Source: Tepidamorphus gemmatus (GTDB taxonomy: Bacteria; Pseudomonadota; Alphaproteobacteria; Rhizobiales; Tepidamorphaceae). From it: 64,000 nucleotides of DNA. Both the position numbers and the translations under genes were made by a program. This document shows, piece after piece, positions 1-9,061 of the stretch (position 1 is its first letter; each line of letters starts with the position of its first letter). The stretch covers positions 310,001-374,000 of the forward strand of contig NZ_SMAK01000001.1 in the NCBI RefSeq assembly GCF_004346195.1, written 5' to 3'. A model generated the notes under the pieces. It was not told where the DNA came from. It worked only from the letters and a program-made list of their open reading frames with translations, and searched no databases.

Positions 1-987
1 GCACAGCAGGGTATCGCCGTAGAGCGGCTTGAACTCGTGGAACTCGCTGCCGTCGACGATGCGGGCGACGATCTCACGCTGGTCGAAGGGGCGCGACAGG
101 TCGGCGCCGACGATGCCCGGGATCTCGGCGGGATCATAGAGCGGCGGGCGGGGAGGGCGGATGTCGCCATGGAGGCGCTGCGGGAAGCTTAGCGCACCGA
201 CCATGTCGCGCAGCTTTGCGATCGCCTCGCGCTCGTCGGCGGCATAGTGGTCGGACACGCCGGAAACGGTCGCGTGCATGAAGGCGCCGCCGAGCCGGTC
301 GCGGTCGACGATCTCCTTGATCGCCGCCTTGACGATCTGCGGACCGCCGAGATGGACCGAGGCGTTGCCGGCGACCATGACGAACTCGTCGGCCAGCGCA
401 GGGATGTAGGCGCCGCCGGCGGTGCATTCGCCGAACACCGCGGCAAGCTGCGGCAGGCCCTCGGCGGACATGCGGCACTGGCGGTAGAAGGTGCCGCCGA
501 AATGCTCCTGATCAGGGAAGACGTCCTCGAGGTTCTGCAGGTTGGCGCCGCCGCAATCGACCAGATAGACGACCGGGAGGCGGTTCTCGATGGCAATATC
601 CTGGGCACGGATGTGCTTGCGGACGGTTTCCTTGAAGAACGATCCGCCCTTCACCGTGGCATCGTTGGCGATGATGACGCAGGTGACGCCCCGGATGGTG
701 CCGATGCCGGTGACGATGCCGGCCGACGGCAGCGAGTTGTCATAGAGCCCCCACGCCGCCAGCGGCGACAGTTCGAGGAATGGCGTCATCGGATCGACCA
801 GCAGGTCGATGCGCTCGCGCACCAGGATCTTGCCGCGGGCATGATGGCGGGCGATCATCTTCTCGCCGCCGCCGCCCAGCGCCCATTGGTATTTTGCCTG
901 CAGGTCGGCGATCAGCCCGTCATAGACCCGCCGGTTCTCGCGGAAGGCTGGATCGTTGACGTCACAGCGGCTCTCAAGCACGGCCAT
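1..987 (-). CDS. Acyl-CoA carboxylase, carboxyltransferase (beta) subunit, C-terminus cut by window edge
   Basis: The 329 visible codons run off the left edge; the family is usually about 530 residues, so the C-terminal third is missing. The enzyme transfers CO2 from carboxybiotin to an acyl-CoA and needs a biotin carboxylase/BCCP partner, expected just outside the window. Family marks are the oxyanion-type block VDCGGANLQNLEDVFPDQ, the glycine-rich GECTAGGAYIPALADE, and GGPQIVKAA with the following SGVSDHYA. These blocks are closest to methylcrotonyl/geranyl-CoA carboxylase beta subunits rather than propionyl- or acetyl-CoA types. The start is supported by AAAGGG upstream. It is the last visible gene of the operon, 57 bp after livF. 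The family is clear; the substrate (methylcrotonyl, geranyl or another branched enoyl-CoA) is inferred. Confidence 0.88.
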   Translation of the reverse strand, partial: MAVLESRCDVNDPAFRENRRVYDGLIADLQAKYQWALGGGGEKMIARHHARGKILVRERIDLLVDPMTPFLELSPLAAWGLYDNSLPSAGIVTGIGTIRGVTCVIIANDATVKGGSFFKETVRKHIRAQDIAIENRLPVVYLVDCGGANLQNLEDVFPDQEHFGGTFYRQCRMSAEGLPQLAAVFGECTAGGAYIPALADEFVMVAGNASVHLGGPQIVKAAIKEIVDRDRLGGAFMHATVSGVSDHYAADEREAIAKLRDMVGALSFPQRLHGDIRPPRPPLYDPAEIPGIVGADLSRPFDQREIVARIVDGSEFHEFKPLYGDTLLC

Positions 988-1044
988 CGGGTACCCTTTC
1001 GCTCGACATTGCAGCCGACCATGCGGGGCGGGCAGGCAGGCCCT

Positions 1045-1842
1045 TCATCCCAGCCACCGCTTGCGCCGGCGGTAGTGCTTGACCTCGCGAAAATTCCGGC
1101 GGCGGTCCTCGCCGGAGAAGCCGAGGTAGAATTCCTGGACGTCCTGGTTGGACTCGAGCTGGGCGCGTGGACCGTGCAGCACGATCCGGCCGCCGTCCAT
1201 CACGTAGCCGTAGTCGCACTGGGCGATTGCCGCGCGCGCGTTCTGCTCGACAAGGAGCACGGTCAGACCCTCCTCGCGGCGGATCCGGCCGATGATCTGG
1301 AACAGCTGCTCGACAAGGATCGGCGCCAGCCCCATCGACGGTTCGTCGAGGATCAGGAGCTTCGGCCTGGCCATCAGCGCACGGCCGATCAGCAGCATCT
1401 GCATCTCGCCGCCGGACAGATAGCCGGCGGTCCGCTTCATCAGCGCAGGCAGGCGCGGGAAGTAGTGGAAGACCCGGTCGAGATCGGCCTTCACCGCCTT
1501 CTGGTCGGCGCGGCGATGGGCGCCGACCATCAGGTTCTGCTCGACCGTGAGATGCTCAAGCACCTTGCGACCCTCGAGCACCTGGACGATCCCGCGACCG
1601 AAGATCTCGTAGGGATCGCCATTGGTGATGTCCTCGCCGTCGAAGCTGATCCGCCCGGCGGTCACCTCGCCAAGATCGGCGTGGAGCAGGCCGGAGATCG
1701 CCTTGAGCGTCGTGGTCTTGCCGGCGCCGTTGGAGCCGAGCAGCACCACCATCTGTCCGTCCGGCACCTCCAGATTGGTCGAGCGCAGCACCTGGATGAC
1801 GCCGCCATAGACCACGTCGACATTGCTCAGGGTCAATCCCAT
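1045..1842 (-). CDS. livF: Branched-chain-type ABC transporter ATP-binding protein (LivF-like)
   Basis: 265 residues, normal for LivF. It energises import through the LivH/LivM channel at the inner face of the cytoplasmic membrane. Visible motifs are Walker A (GSNGAGKTTTLK), signature LSGGEMQMLLIGRAL, Walker B KLLILDEPSMGLAP and the H-loop region replaced by the LivF-typical LLVEQNARAA. The C-terminus carries about 25 basic residues beyond the usual end. The start has a GGGAG ribosome site. It follows the binding-protein gene by 27 bp. The transported solute is not revealed by this subunit. Confidence 0.93.
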   Translation of the reverse strand: MGLTLSNVDVVYGGVIQVLRSTNLEVPDGQMVVLLGSNGAGKTTTLKAISGLLHADLGEVTAGRISFDGEDITNGDPYEIFGRGIVQVLEGRKVLEHLTVEQNLMVGAHRRADQKAVKADLDRVFHYFPRLPALMKRTAGYLSGGEMQMLLIGRALMARPKLLILDEPSMGLAPILVEQLFQIIGRIRREEGLTVLLVEQNARAAIAQCDYGYVMDGGRIVLHGPRAQLESNQDVQEFYLGFSGEDRRRNFREVKHYRRRKRWLG

Positions 1843-1869
1843 CGCCTGCTCCCGCTCAGTATCCCGCGC

Positions 1870-3063
1870 TCACCACTTGGTCAGCTCGGGCACGTCCATC
1901 CAGTCCTCGCCGAGCGGCTTGATCTCGCCGCCGACCACGATCTCGGCGGTCGACTTGATCTTGCCGATGGGGAAGGGCGCGGAGGTGTCGAAGTCGACGG
2001 TCGGCAGGGCGCCGAGCAGGTCGGCCTCGGTGAAGGTCCCGTCCAGCAGCGCCTGACGCATCGCCTCGCCGGTGACGTTGTCGGCGCCGACGGTCTCGAT
2101 CGCCTTCTCGAGGACGCGCAGCGCGAGGATCGCCTGGGCCGCGGACTGGGCGGTGATGGTGCCCCATTCGCCATCCTTCTTGTTGGCTTCGAACACGTCG
2201 CGGATCGGCAACTCGGCCTTTCCGGGCGCGGCGAACGAGAACGCCGACATCGAGCCCTCGAGCTCCGACAGGCTGATTCCCTTCGACACTTCGGCAAGAC
2301 CGTTGTGGGTCGACATGACGATCGGGATGTCGAGGCCCAGCTCCTGCAGCGCCTTGGCGACCGCGATCACCTGGGCTGTCGTGCCGCCGACCAGCAGCAC
2401 GTCGGGCTCCTTCTCGGCCAGGGCGCGGACATTGCTCGTCACCGAAACGGGGGAGGCTTCGACCCACTGGGTATCGACCAGCTCGAAGCGGTCCGGATAG
2501 GTCTCGGCGAGATGCTTGATGCCGTTCACCTGATCGACGAAGCCGGCCAGCGTCTGGGTCGAGACGGCACCGATCCTGAGCTTGTCGCCCTTCCTTTCCT
2601 GGAGATGGGCGAACAGGCCGGCGAACTCGTGGCTGTAGGTCGGTCGGATCGAGTAGTGCCAGCCGTCGGGCGTCCACACGAGGCCGACCATCGCCGTGCC
2701 GATCAGCATCGGCACCTTGTCGTCGGGAAGACGCTTCATCAGCGTGGTGAGGTCGGGCGATCCGAAACCGAGATGCAGGATCGGCTTGTCGGAGGCCAGG
2801 ATCGACGGCCAGGTGCGCGCGATCACCGCCGGATCGTAGCGCATGTCATAGATCTTGACGTTCACCTTGACGCCGAGGCCTTCGCCGACCTCCCTGTTCC
2901 ACCAGTCGACGATGGTGTTGATGCCCGACATGGCGTTCGGCATCACATCGGCGAAGGGGCCGGAATAGTCGGCGCTGGCGCTCATCACGTATTCGGCGGA
3001 TGCCGCCGGCAGGGCGGTGGCGGCAAGGAAGGCCGCCGCGAGTGCCGTTCGTCTCAGGGTCAT
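1870..3063 (-). CDS. Periplasmic ABC substrate-binding protein, LivK/type 1 fold
   Basis: 397 residues with a Sec signal peptide (basic MTLRR, a hydrophobic Ala-rich core, cleavage near PAASA-EY). The remainder fits a peripla_BP_6 (Leu/Ile/Val-type) binding protein: a two-lobed protein that captures solute in the periplasm and delivers it to LivHM. The start is backed by a GGGAGGA ribosome site. It lies between livM and livF in a tight operon with acyl-CoA ligase and acyl-CoA dehydrogenase, so the ligand is more likely a carboxylic acid (branched-chain, terpenoid or aromatic) than an amino acid. That is inference from context. Confidence 0.9.
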   Translation of the reverse strand: MTLRRTALAAAFLAATALPAASAEYVMSASADYSGPFADVMPNAMSGINTIVDWWNREVGEGLGVKVNVKIYDMRYDPAVIARTWPSILASDKPILHLGFGSPDLTTLMKRLPDDKVPMLIGTAMVGLVWTPDGWHYSIRPTYSHEFAGLFAHLQERKGDKLRIGAVSTQTLAGFVDQVNGIKHLAETYPDRFELVDTQWVEASPVSVTSNVRALAEKEPDVLLVGGTTAQVIAVAKALQELGLDIPIVMSTHNGLAEVSKGISLSELEGSMSAFSFAAPGKAELPIRDVFEANKKDGEWGTITAQSAAQAILALRVLEKAIETVGADNVTGEAMRQALLDGTFTEADLLGALPTVDFDTSAPFPIGKIKSTAEIVVGGEIKPLGEDWMDVPELTKW

Positions 3064-3120
3064 TGCAGTCCTCCCGGGTGATGGGCCTTTGCGGCCCGAT
3101 TGAGCTCCGGCCCCCCGCCG

Positions 3121-4173
3121 TCAGTTGCGGGGGAACGGCCAGAGCTGGAACGCGGCCCGCAGCACCGCCCATCGGTGTGCGAGGCCGCGCGGCTCGAAGA
3201 TCAGGGCGATGAGGATGGCGGCGCCGAGCGCCACCGAGGTCAGCGCGAACAGCATGCCGCCGCTGGCGGCACCGCCGGCGTGCAGGATCGCGGTCGCGCC
3301 CCAGTGCAGGCCCTCCTGCACAGCCGTGATGAAGACGACACCGAGGATGGCACCGACCGGGCTGTGGATGCCGCCGACGATCAGCATGCCGAGGTACCAG
3401 ACCGAGTCGAACAGGGTGAAGCTGTCCACCGTCACGAACTGGAGGAAATACGCGGTGCAGGCACCCGCGACACCGGCGAACAGCGATCCGGCGAAGAAGG
3501 CGAGGATCTTCATCTTCAGCACCGGGATGCCCATCACCTCGGCGACGATGTCGTTGTCGCGCACCGCCATCAGCGCGCGGCCGAAGCGCGAGCGCGGCAG
3601 GTTGAAGGCGGCAACCGTGAGGATGGCGACGAGGATCAGCGCGAAATAGTAGAGCTGCGTCGGGCTCGACAGCCGGATCCCGGCGATGCGCAGCGGCTCG
3701 ACCGGCATGCCGACGAGTCCGCCGAGCCAGCTCGACGGCAGCGCCAGGATGATGATCGGGAACATCACCTGGGCGGCAAGCGTGGTCAGAGCCAGGTAGA
3801 AGCCCTTCACCCGCGCGGCCGGCAGCGCGAACAGGATCGAGACGAGCCCGGTGATGACGGCGGCGAGCGGCACCACCACGAAGACCGGGAGCCCGTAGCC
3901 GGACAGCTTGGCGGCGGCAAAGGCGCCGATGCCGACGAAGGCCGACTGCGCGATGTTGATCTGGCCGGCCATGCCGACGGTGGCGAACAGCCCGTAGACC
4001 GCCATCAGCGTGATGAACATGTGGGTGAACACGCCGAGCAGGTAGTTGCCGGCGAACTGCGGCATGACCAGCAGCAGCACGACGAGGGCTGCCGCCCAGA
4101 TCTGCGCGCGGCGGGTCTTCAGAATGCGCGCCTCTGCGGCGTAGCGCTCGAAATGGATTCCGGTCGGCAGCAT
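3121..4173 (-). CDS. livM: Branched-chain-type ABC transporter permease (LivM-like)
   Basis: 350 residues with about ten hydrophobic segments and the LivM permease core, including the GQINIAQSAFVGIGAF segment and the loop VRDNDIVAEVMGIPV, where the ATPase couples. It forms half of the transmembrane pore. The start sits 3 bp after the livH stop with GAGG upstream, so the two permeases are probably translationally coupled. The C-terminal tail ends in a basic and aromatic stretch. Family assignment is secure; ligand unknown. Confidence 0.93.
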   Translation of the reverse strand: MLPTGIHFERYAAEARILKTRRAQIWAAALVVLLLVMPQFAGNYLLGVFTHMFITLMAVYGLFATVGMAGQINIAQSAFVGIGAFAAAKLSGYGLPVFVVVPLAAVITGLVSILFALPAARVKGFYLALTTLAAQVMFPIIILALPSSWLGGLVGMPVEPLRIAGIRLSSPTQLYYFALILVAILTVAAFNLPRSRFGRALMAVRDNDIVAEVMGIPVLKMKILAFFAGSLFAGVAGACTAYFLQFVTVDSFTLFDSVWYLGMLIVGGIHSPVGAILGVVFITAVQEGLHWGATAILHAGGAASGGMLFALTSVALGAAILIALIFEPRGLAHRWAVLRAAFQLWPFPRN

Positions 4174-4176
4174 TGC

Positions 4177-5076
4177 TCAGAGCCTCTCGATCTTCTTCCA
4201 GCCGAACAGGCCCTGCGGACGGATCAGCACGACGGCGACCATGACCAGGTAGGGCAGGATGCCGGAGGCCGCGCCGTTGGTGTGGGGGTCGAGATAGGTC
4301 ATGGCGAGCGCCTCGCCGACGCCGATGATGATGCCGGCCAGCGGTGCGCCGCGGATCGACTCGAGCCCGCCCAGCAGGGCGACGGGCAGGGCCTTGAAGC
4401 CGATATGGGCGACCTCCAGCGAGACGATGCGGCCGGACAGCAGCACCACCGCGCCGCAGGTCGCGACGATCGCGCCGAGGATCCAGGCGATGGCGATCGC
4501 CGCGCGCACCGAGATGCCGAGCGACAGCGCGGTGTTGTGGTCCTCGGCGACCGCCGCGAGCCGGAGGCCGCGTCTGGAACGGGTGAAGAACAGATGCAGG
4601 GCCATGGTCAGCGCGACGGTGAACAGGCCGCCGATCATGAGCCGCGTGTTGATCAGGAACGGGCCAAGATTGAAGGCGCCCTCGGGCAGGATGACCGGGA
4701 AGGAGCGGGTCTCGGCGGTCCAGATCAGCTGTGCGGTGCCGCGCAGCAGGATCAGCAATGCGATCGAGGCCATGAAGATCGCGAAGGCCGGCTGGCCGAT
4801 CAGCGGGCGGAAGACGAAGCGCTCGAGTCCGACGCCGAAGGCCACGCAGGCGCCGATGGTCAGGGCGATGGCAACCAGCAGCGGCATCTCGTAGCCGATG
4901 GACCTGAGCCCGAGCGTGAAGGTCCACAGGAACAGCGCGCCGAACACCAGCACCTCGCCCTGGGCCAGGTTGATGATGCGGGAGGCGCGGTAGATGACGA
5001 CGAAGGAGATCGCGACGAGCCCGTAGACCAGGCCGACGAGCGCACCTTCGATGAGGATCTGGATCAGCTTGATCAT
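4177..5076 (-). CDS. livH: Branched-chain-type ABC transporter permease (LivH-like)
   Basis: 299 residues, an inner-membrane permease with eight or so transmembrane segments. It has the LivH N-terminal signature (LVYGLVAISFVVIYRASRII followed by NLAQGE) and the coupling loop AVAEDHNTALSLGISV. The start codon overlaps the stop of the upstream acyl-CoA ligase gene by 4 bp (ATGA), tying translation of the transporter to that of the activating enzyme. It partners with LivM to form the import channel. Confidence 0.93.
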   Translation of the reverse strand: MIKLIQILIEGALVGLVYGLVAISFVVIYRASRIINLAQGEVLVFGALFLWTFTLGLRSIGYEMPLLVAIALTIGACVAFGVGLERFVFRPLIGQPAFAIFMASIALLILLRGTAQLIWTAETRSFPVILPEGAFNLGPFLINTRLMIGGLFTVALTMALHLFFTRSRRGLRLAAVAEDHNTALSLGISVRAAIAIAWILGAIVATCGAVVLLSGRIVSLEVAHIGFKALPVALLGGLESIRGAPLAGIIIGVGEALAMTYLDPHTNGAASGILPYLVMVAVVLIRPQGLFGWKKIERL

Positions 5077-7025
5077 TGTCCTGCCTCGATGCGGTTGAGC
5101 GCCACCTCGGCCTTCAGCAGGCTCGTCGAGCCGTCCTGGTACTTGACCTCAATCTCGGTGGTCAGCGTGTCGTCGCCCCGGTACAGGGCCTCGATCATCG
5201 CCGCGTAGCGGGCATGGATGTGCTCGCGGCGCAGCTTGCGGGAACGGGTCAGCTCGGCCTCGTCGGCGTCGAGCTCCTTGGGCAGGTTGGCGAAGGCGGT
5301 GACGCGGGCGCCGGGATCGACCAGCGCGTTGACCCGCTCGATCACCCTGGCGACCTCGGCGCGGATGGCCGGCAGCTGGCTCAGCTCGGGGAACGTGCCG
5401 AAGGCGAGCCCCTGCATCTCGGCGAAGCGGCCGGCAATCTGGGCGTCGATGTTGACGAGCGCCACGACCCTGTCGCGGGTCTCGTCGCCGATGACGATGG
5501 CATCGCGGATCATCGAGGCAGCGCGCAGATGGTTCTCGATGAACTGCGGCGGATAGGTCTGTCCGCCCTTGAGCCGGCGCAGGTCCTTCAGCCGGTCGAG
5601 GAAGATCAGTTCGCCAGTCTCGTCGACGCGCACCGCATCGCCCGTCTCGTAGCCCTCCTCCGCCCGGCCCATCGCGCGCGTCGCATCGGCATCGTCGAGA
5701 TAGCCGGAGAAGGCGAGAACCTTGAGGCGCAGCTGGCCCTTCTCGTCGACCCAGCCCTGCATCGGGCCGGTGATGGTCGGGTCGGAGGGCATGAACGAGC
5801 CCATTGTGCCCGGGTTGTTGCTGCCGGGCCTGTGGGTCGAGATCAGGCCGAGTTCGGAGGATCCGTAGAGGTTGCCGAGCGGTACGCCGAAGGCGCGGAA
5901 GCGCTCGAACAGTTCGGCCGACAGACCCGATCCGCCCGACAGCACGGCGCGCGCCCGGGTCAGCCCGAGCAGGTCGCGGATGCCCTTGAGCACCAGCTGA
6001 TCCGCCAGCGGCCAGACGACAAGACGATGGATCGCGCCGCCCTCGCCGCGCATCCGTGCCAGACCCTGGCGGAGACCCCAGTGGTAGAGGCGTCGGCGCC
6101 AGGGACCGGCGTCCATCATCCGCGCCTCGACGTCGGAGGCCTGCATCTCCCACTGGCGCGGCGTGAACATGAGGAACTGCGGCCCGATCTCGCGCAGGTC
6201 GCGCTGGATCGTCTCGGGCTTCTCGGCAAAGTGGACGACCATGGGTGCGAGCAGCGGCAGGGCAATGCCGAAGAACTGTTCGGCTGCCCAGGCCGGCGAG
6301 ATATACGAGAGGTAGTTGCCGCCGGGCCGGACATCGAGCGCGCCCATCAGACGGTAGGCGTTGTCGAGCACGAAGGCGTGCGACAGCATTGCCGCCTTGG
6401 GTCGCCCGGTGGTGCCCGAGGTGTAGCAGTAGACGGCGACGTCGTCCTGGCGGCCTCGGGCGATCTCGGCATCCACCCAGGCGTCGGACTCATGTTCCGT
6501 CCCGGCCTTGCGCAGGTCGCGGTCGGCGATCAGCCGGGGCTCGGCGTAGTCCCAGAGGCCGCGCCCGTCCACGAAGACGATGCGACGGATCGCGGGCGTC
6601 GCAGGCAGGCACGCGAGGATCTTGTCGACCTGCTCCTGATCCTCGCCGAGCACCATTGCCGCGCGCGAATGGGCAAGCGCATAGCCGAGCTCGTCCACAG
6701 TCGCGTCCGGATAGACCGAGACGGTGATGGCGCCGATCGACTGGGCGGCGAGCTCGTAGATGAACTGCTCCTCGATGTTCTCGGAGATGAAGGCAAGCAC
6801 CTCGCCGCGCTTCAGGCCGCAGGCGGCAAGGCCGCGCGCGACACCGCGCACCTCGTCATGAACCTGGCGCCAGGTCTTCGAGCGCCAGATACCGGCCCGC
6901 TTCGACTTGAGCGCCGCCCGTTCGGGAAAGTCTCGGGCATTGTCGGCGAGAAGCTGCGGCAGGGTGCGGCCCTGCGAGGTGCGGGCGGTCTCGACCGGCT
7001 CGGCGCGGATGACATGGAAGCTCAT
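5073..7025 (-). CDS. AMP-forming acyl-CoA ligase (long-chain/aromatic acid type) embedded in the Liv operon
   Basis: 650 residues, typical of long-chain acyl-CoA synthetases. It activates a carboxylic acid with ATP and CoA. The P-loop YCYTSGTTGRPKAA, the adenylate motif YGSSELG and the YETGDAV and LDRLKDLRRLKGG hinge and gate motifs are all present. It overlaps livG (4 bp) and livH (4 bp), so importer and ligase are made together. This gene order, with a ligase between livG and livH, is known from aromatic- and phenylacetate-type catabolic clusters; function there is capture of the imported acid as a CoA thioester. The exact acid is not determined. Confidence 0.9.
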   Translation of the reverse strand: MSFHVIRAEPVETARTSQGRTLPQLLADNARDFPERAALKSKRAGIWRSKTWRQVHDEVRGVARGLAACGLKRGEVLAFISENIEEQFIYELAAQSIGAITVSVYPDATVDELGYALAHSRAAMVLGEDQEQVDKILACLPATPAIRRIVFVDGRGLWDYAEPRLIADRDLRKAGTEHESDAWVDAEIARGRQDDVAVYCYTSGTTGRPKAAMLSHAFVLDNAYRLMGALDVRPGGNYLSYISPAWAAEQFFGIALPLLAPMVVHFAEKPETIQRDLREIGPQFLMFTPRQWEMQASDVEARMMDAGPWRRRLYHWGLRQGLARMRGEGGAIHRLVVWPLADQLVLKGIRDLLGLTRARAVLSGGSGLSAELFERFRAFGVPLGNLYGSSELGLISTHRPGSNNPGTMGSFMPSDPTITGPMQGWVDEKGQLRLKVLAFSGYLDDADATRAMGRAEEGYETGDAVRVDETGELIFLDRLKDLRRLKGGQTYPPQFIENHLRAASMIRDAIVIGDETRDRVVALVNIDAQIAGRFAEMQGLAFGTFPELSQLPAIRAEVARVIERVNALVDPGARVTAFANLPKELDADEAELTRSRKLRREHIHARYAAMIEALYRGDDTLTTEIEVKYQDGSTSLLKAEVALNRIEAGQ

Positions 7026-7813
7026 GCGGAGCCTCCGCCGAGATAGGCGGCGATCACGCGCTCATCGGCGCGGATCTCGGCGGGCGTGCCGCAGGCGATA
7101 ACCTGGCCGAAGTCGATGACGGTGATCCGGTCGGAGATGTCCATCACGACTTCCATGTCGTGCTCGACGAGGACCACCGGGATGCCGAGGCCGTCGCGGA
7201 TGTCGAGGATGTAGCGGGCCAGATCACCCTTTTCCTCGGCGCTCATGCCGGCCATCGGCTCATCCATGATCAGGATCTTCGGATCGAGCGCCAGCGCCCG
7301 GCCGAGATCGACGCGCTTGCGCATCCCGTAGGCCATGTCGCCGACGAGGGCGTGGCGCAGCTCCTCGAGTTCCAGGAACTCGATGATGCGCTCGGCCTTC
7401 GCCGCGAAGGCCTCCTCCTCGGCGCGGACCCGGCCCCAGTAGAGAAGGGCGGAAAACAGACCAGTCCGCATGCGTGCGTCATAACCGGTGAGGATGTTCT
7501 GGCGCGCGGTCATCGAGGGATAGGTCTGGATGCCCTGGAAGGTGCGCGAGATGCCAAGCGCGGCGCGCTTGTGAGGGACGAGCGCGGATATGTCTTGGCC
7601 ACAGAAGCGCACCGCGCCGGACTGGGGCCGGTAGAATCCCGACAGGCAGTTGAGCAGGCTCGACTTGCCGGCCCCGTTCGGGCCGATGACAGCGTGGATC
7701 TGGCGCGGGGCGACCCTCAGCGAGACGGACTTCAAGGCTTCCACCGCGCCAAAGCGCAGGCAGAGCGCATCCGCCTCCAAGACTGCCGCCGCAGGCTCGT
7801 CGCCTGATTGCAT
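7022..7813 (-). CDS. livG: Branched-chain-type ABC transporter ATP-binding protein (LivG-like)
   Basis: 263 residues from the chosen start; an upstream in-frame ATG at 7831 lacks a ribosome site, while this one follows GGGGGAAG. Motifs are Walker A GPNGAGKSSLLN, a LivG-style degenerate signature (YGMRKRVDLGRAL) and Walker B ILIMDEPMAGMS, with the switch His in VVLVEHDMEVV. It pairs with LivF to drive import. The stop overlaps the start of the ligase gene. Confidence 0.92.
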   Translation of the reverse strand: MQSGDEPAAAVLEADALCLRFGAVEALKSVSLRVAPRQIHAVIGPNGAGKSSLLNCLSGFYRPQSGAVRFCGQDISALVPHKRAALGISRTFQGIQTYPSMTARQNILTGYDARMRTGLFSALLYWGRVRAEEEAFAAKAERIIEFLELEELRHALVGDMAYGMRKRVDLGRALALDPKILIMDEPMAGMSAEEKGDLARYILDIRDGLGIPVVLVEHDMEVVMDISDRITVIDFGQVIACGTPAEIRADERVIAAYLGGGSA

Positions 7814-7881
7814 GGGCACACTTCCCCCCATACGGCGCGCCCGTGCGGCGCGCCGTCAAAGCCTCTTGTTGTCGTGGGCGG

Positions 7882-9045
7882 CTACTGGAACGTGACGTCC
7901 AGTCCGCATTCGCGCGCGATCAGCAGCGTCTGGATCTGCGAGCTGCCATCGCCGATCGTGCAGATGCGGTTGTCGCGCAGGTATCGCGATACTGGGCAGT
8001 CATCCATGAAGCCCCAGCCGCCATGCACCTGGATCGCCAGGTTGGCGACTTCGGAACCGGTCTCGGTGGCATGCAGCTTGGCCATTGACAGCGCCATCAG
8101 GTCGTCGCGACCCTGATCGACCAGCCAGGCGGCGCGATAGGTGACGAGCCGGGCGCTCTCCGTCTTGAGCGCCATCCTGGCGATCATGTCCTGGACGAGC
8201 TGCAGCCGGCCGATGCTGCCGCCGAAGGCCTGACGTTCCTTTGCATATGCAATGGAATGATCGAGACTGGCCTGGGCGAGGCCGAGCGAGCAGGCTGCGA
8301 GAAACAGCCGGGCGGCCTGGTAGCCCTTGTGCAGCACCCAGCGGCCGCCATGTTTCTGGCCGACGATGTCCGCGTCGGTGAGGCGCACATCGTCAAGGAA
8401 CAGCGGCCGGGTATCGGAGGACTTCCAGCCCATCTTCCGGTACTTCTCGCCGCGCGTGTAGCCGGGAGCGTCGTTGGGGACGAGGAACAGCGTGTACTGC
8501 TTGCGCGCCTCCTCCTTCGGGCTCGAGACGCATAGCACGAGGGTGAAGGAGGAGATGTCGGTGCCGGGATTGGTGATGTAGGCCTTCTCGCCCGAGATCG
8601 ACCACTGGCCCTCGGCGACCTCGGTGGCGCGCGTCTTGAAGCCGGCGGTCCAGCTTCCCGCGTCGGGCTCGGTGCCGGCAATCGAGCAGATCTTCCTGCC
8701 CGCGACAATGTCCGGCAGCCATCTGCGCTTCTGCGCCTCGGTTCCGAAGCGGGCGACGGTCAGGCCGGTGGCCATCGACACCATGGCCGAGACCGCAAGC
8801 GACTGGTCGGCACGGGCGACCTCCTCGAGGGCGAGCACGGCCTCGAAGACCCCGAGGCCCATGCCGCCCAGCTCCTCGGGGAACGGGATCGACATGACTC
8901 CGAGCTCGCCCAGACGCTGGAACAGGTCGGTCGGAAACACACCGTCCCGATCGAGCTGTTCGGCCCTCGGCGCGATCTCGCTCTGGGCGAAATCGCGCAC
9001 ATTGGCCTGCAGCGCCTTCTGGTCGGGGGTCAGGTCGAAATCCAT
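7882..9045 (-). CDS. Acyl-CoA dehydrogenase with Asp at the usual catalytic Glu position
   Basis: 387 residues, an FAD flavoenzyme that introduces a 2,3-double bond in an acyl-CoA. The start was placed at MDFDLTPDQ, after GGAGG, rather than 97 codons upstream. The three ACAD regions are visible: N-terminal helical domain, beta domain (SISGEKAYITNPGTD) and C-terminal helices (AKERQAFG). The motif that usually reads YEGT reads IGDGSSQIQ, so residue 366 is Asp where medium-chain enzymes have their catalytic Glu. The alternative Glu of isovaleryl-CoA dehydrogenase (helix G, ...ERLVLA) is Ala here. It lies directly downstream of the TetR gene and probably acts on the thioester made by the ligase. 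Confidence 0.9.
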   Translation of the reverse strand: MDFDLTPDQKALQANVRDFAQSEIAPRAEQLDRDGVFPTDLFQRLGELGVMSIPFPEELGGMGLGVFEAVLALEEVARADQSLAVSAMVSMATGLTVARFGTEAQKRRWLPDIVAGRKICSIAGTEPDAGSWTAGFKTRATEVAEGQWSISGEKAYITNPGTDISSFTLVLCVSSPKEEARKQYTLFLVPNDAPGYTRGEKYRKMGWKSSDTRPLFLDDVRLTDADIVGQKHGGRWVLHKGYQAARLFLAACSLGLAQASLDHSIAYAKERQAFGGSIGRLQLVQDMIARMALKTESARLVTYRAAWLVDQGRDDLMALSMAKLHATETGSEVANLAIQVHGGWGFMDDCPVSRYLRDNRICTIGDGSSQIQTLLIARECGLDVTFQ

Positions 9046-9061
9046 GGACGTCCTCCGGTCG

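Noticed and set aside
247-3081. Very long open frame on the plus strand, opposite the Liv operon and carboxyltransferase genes
   Set aside because: It is the antisense shadow of well-conserved minus-strand genes (high GC makes such frames common); its translation is His/Arg/Asp-rich low complexity with no family motif.
3100-7046. Two further plus-strand open frames of about 650-700 codons
   Set aside because: They lie fully opposite LivM, LivH and the acyl-CoA ligase and have no ribosome site or recognisable domain.
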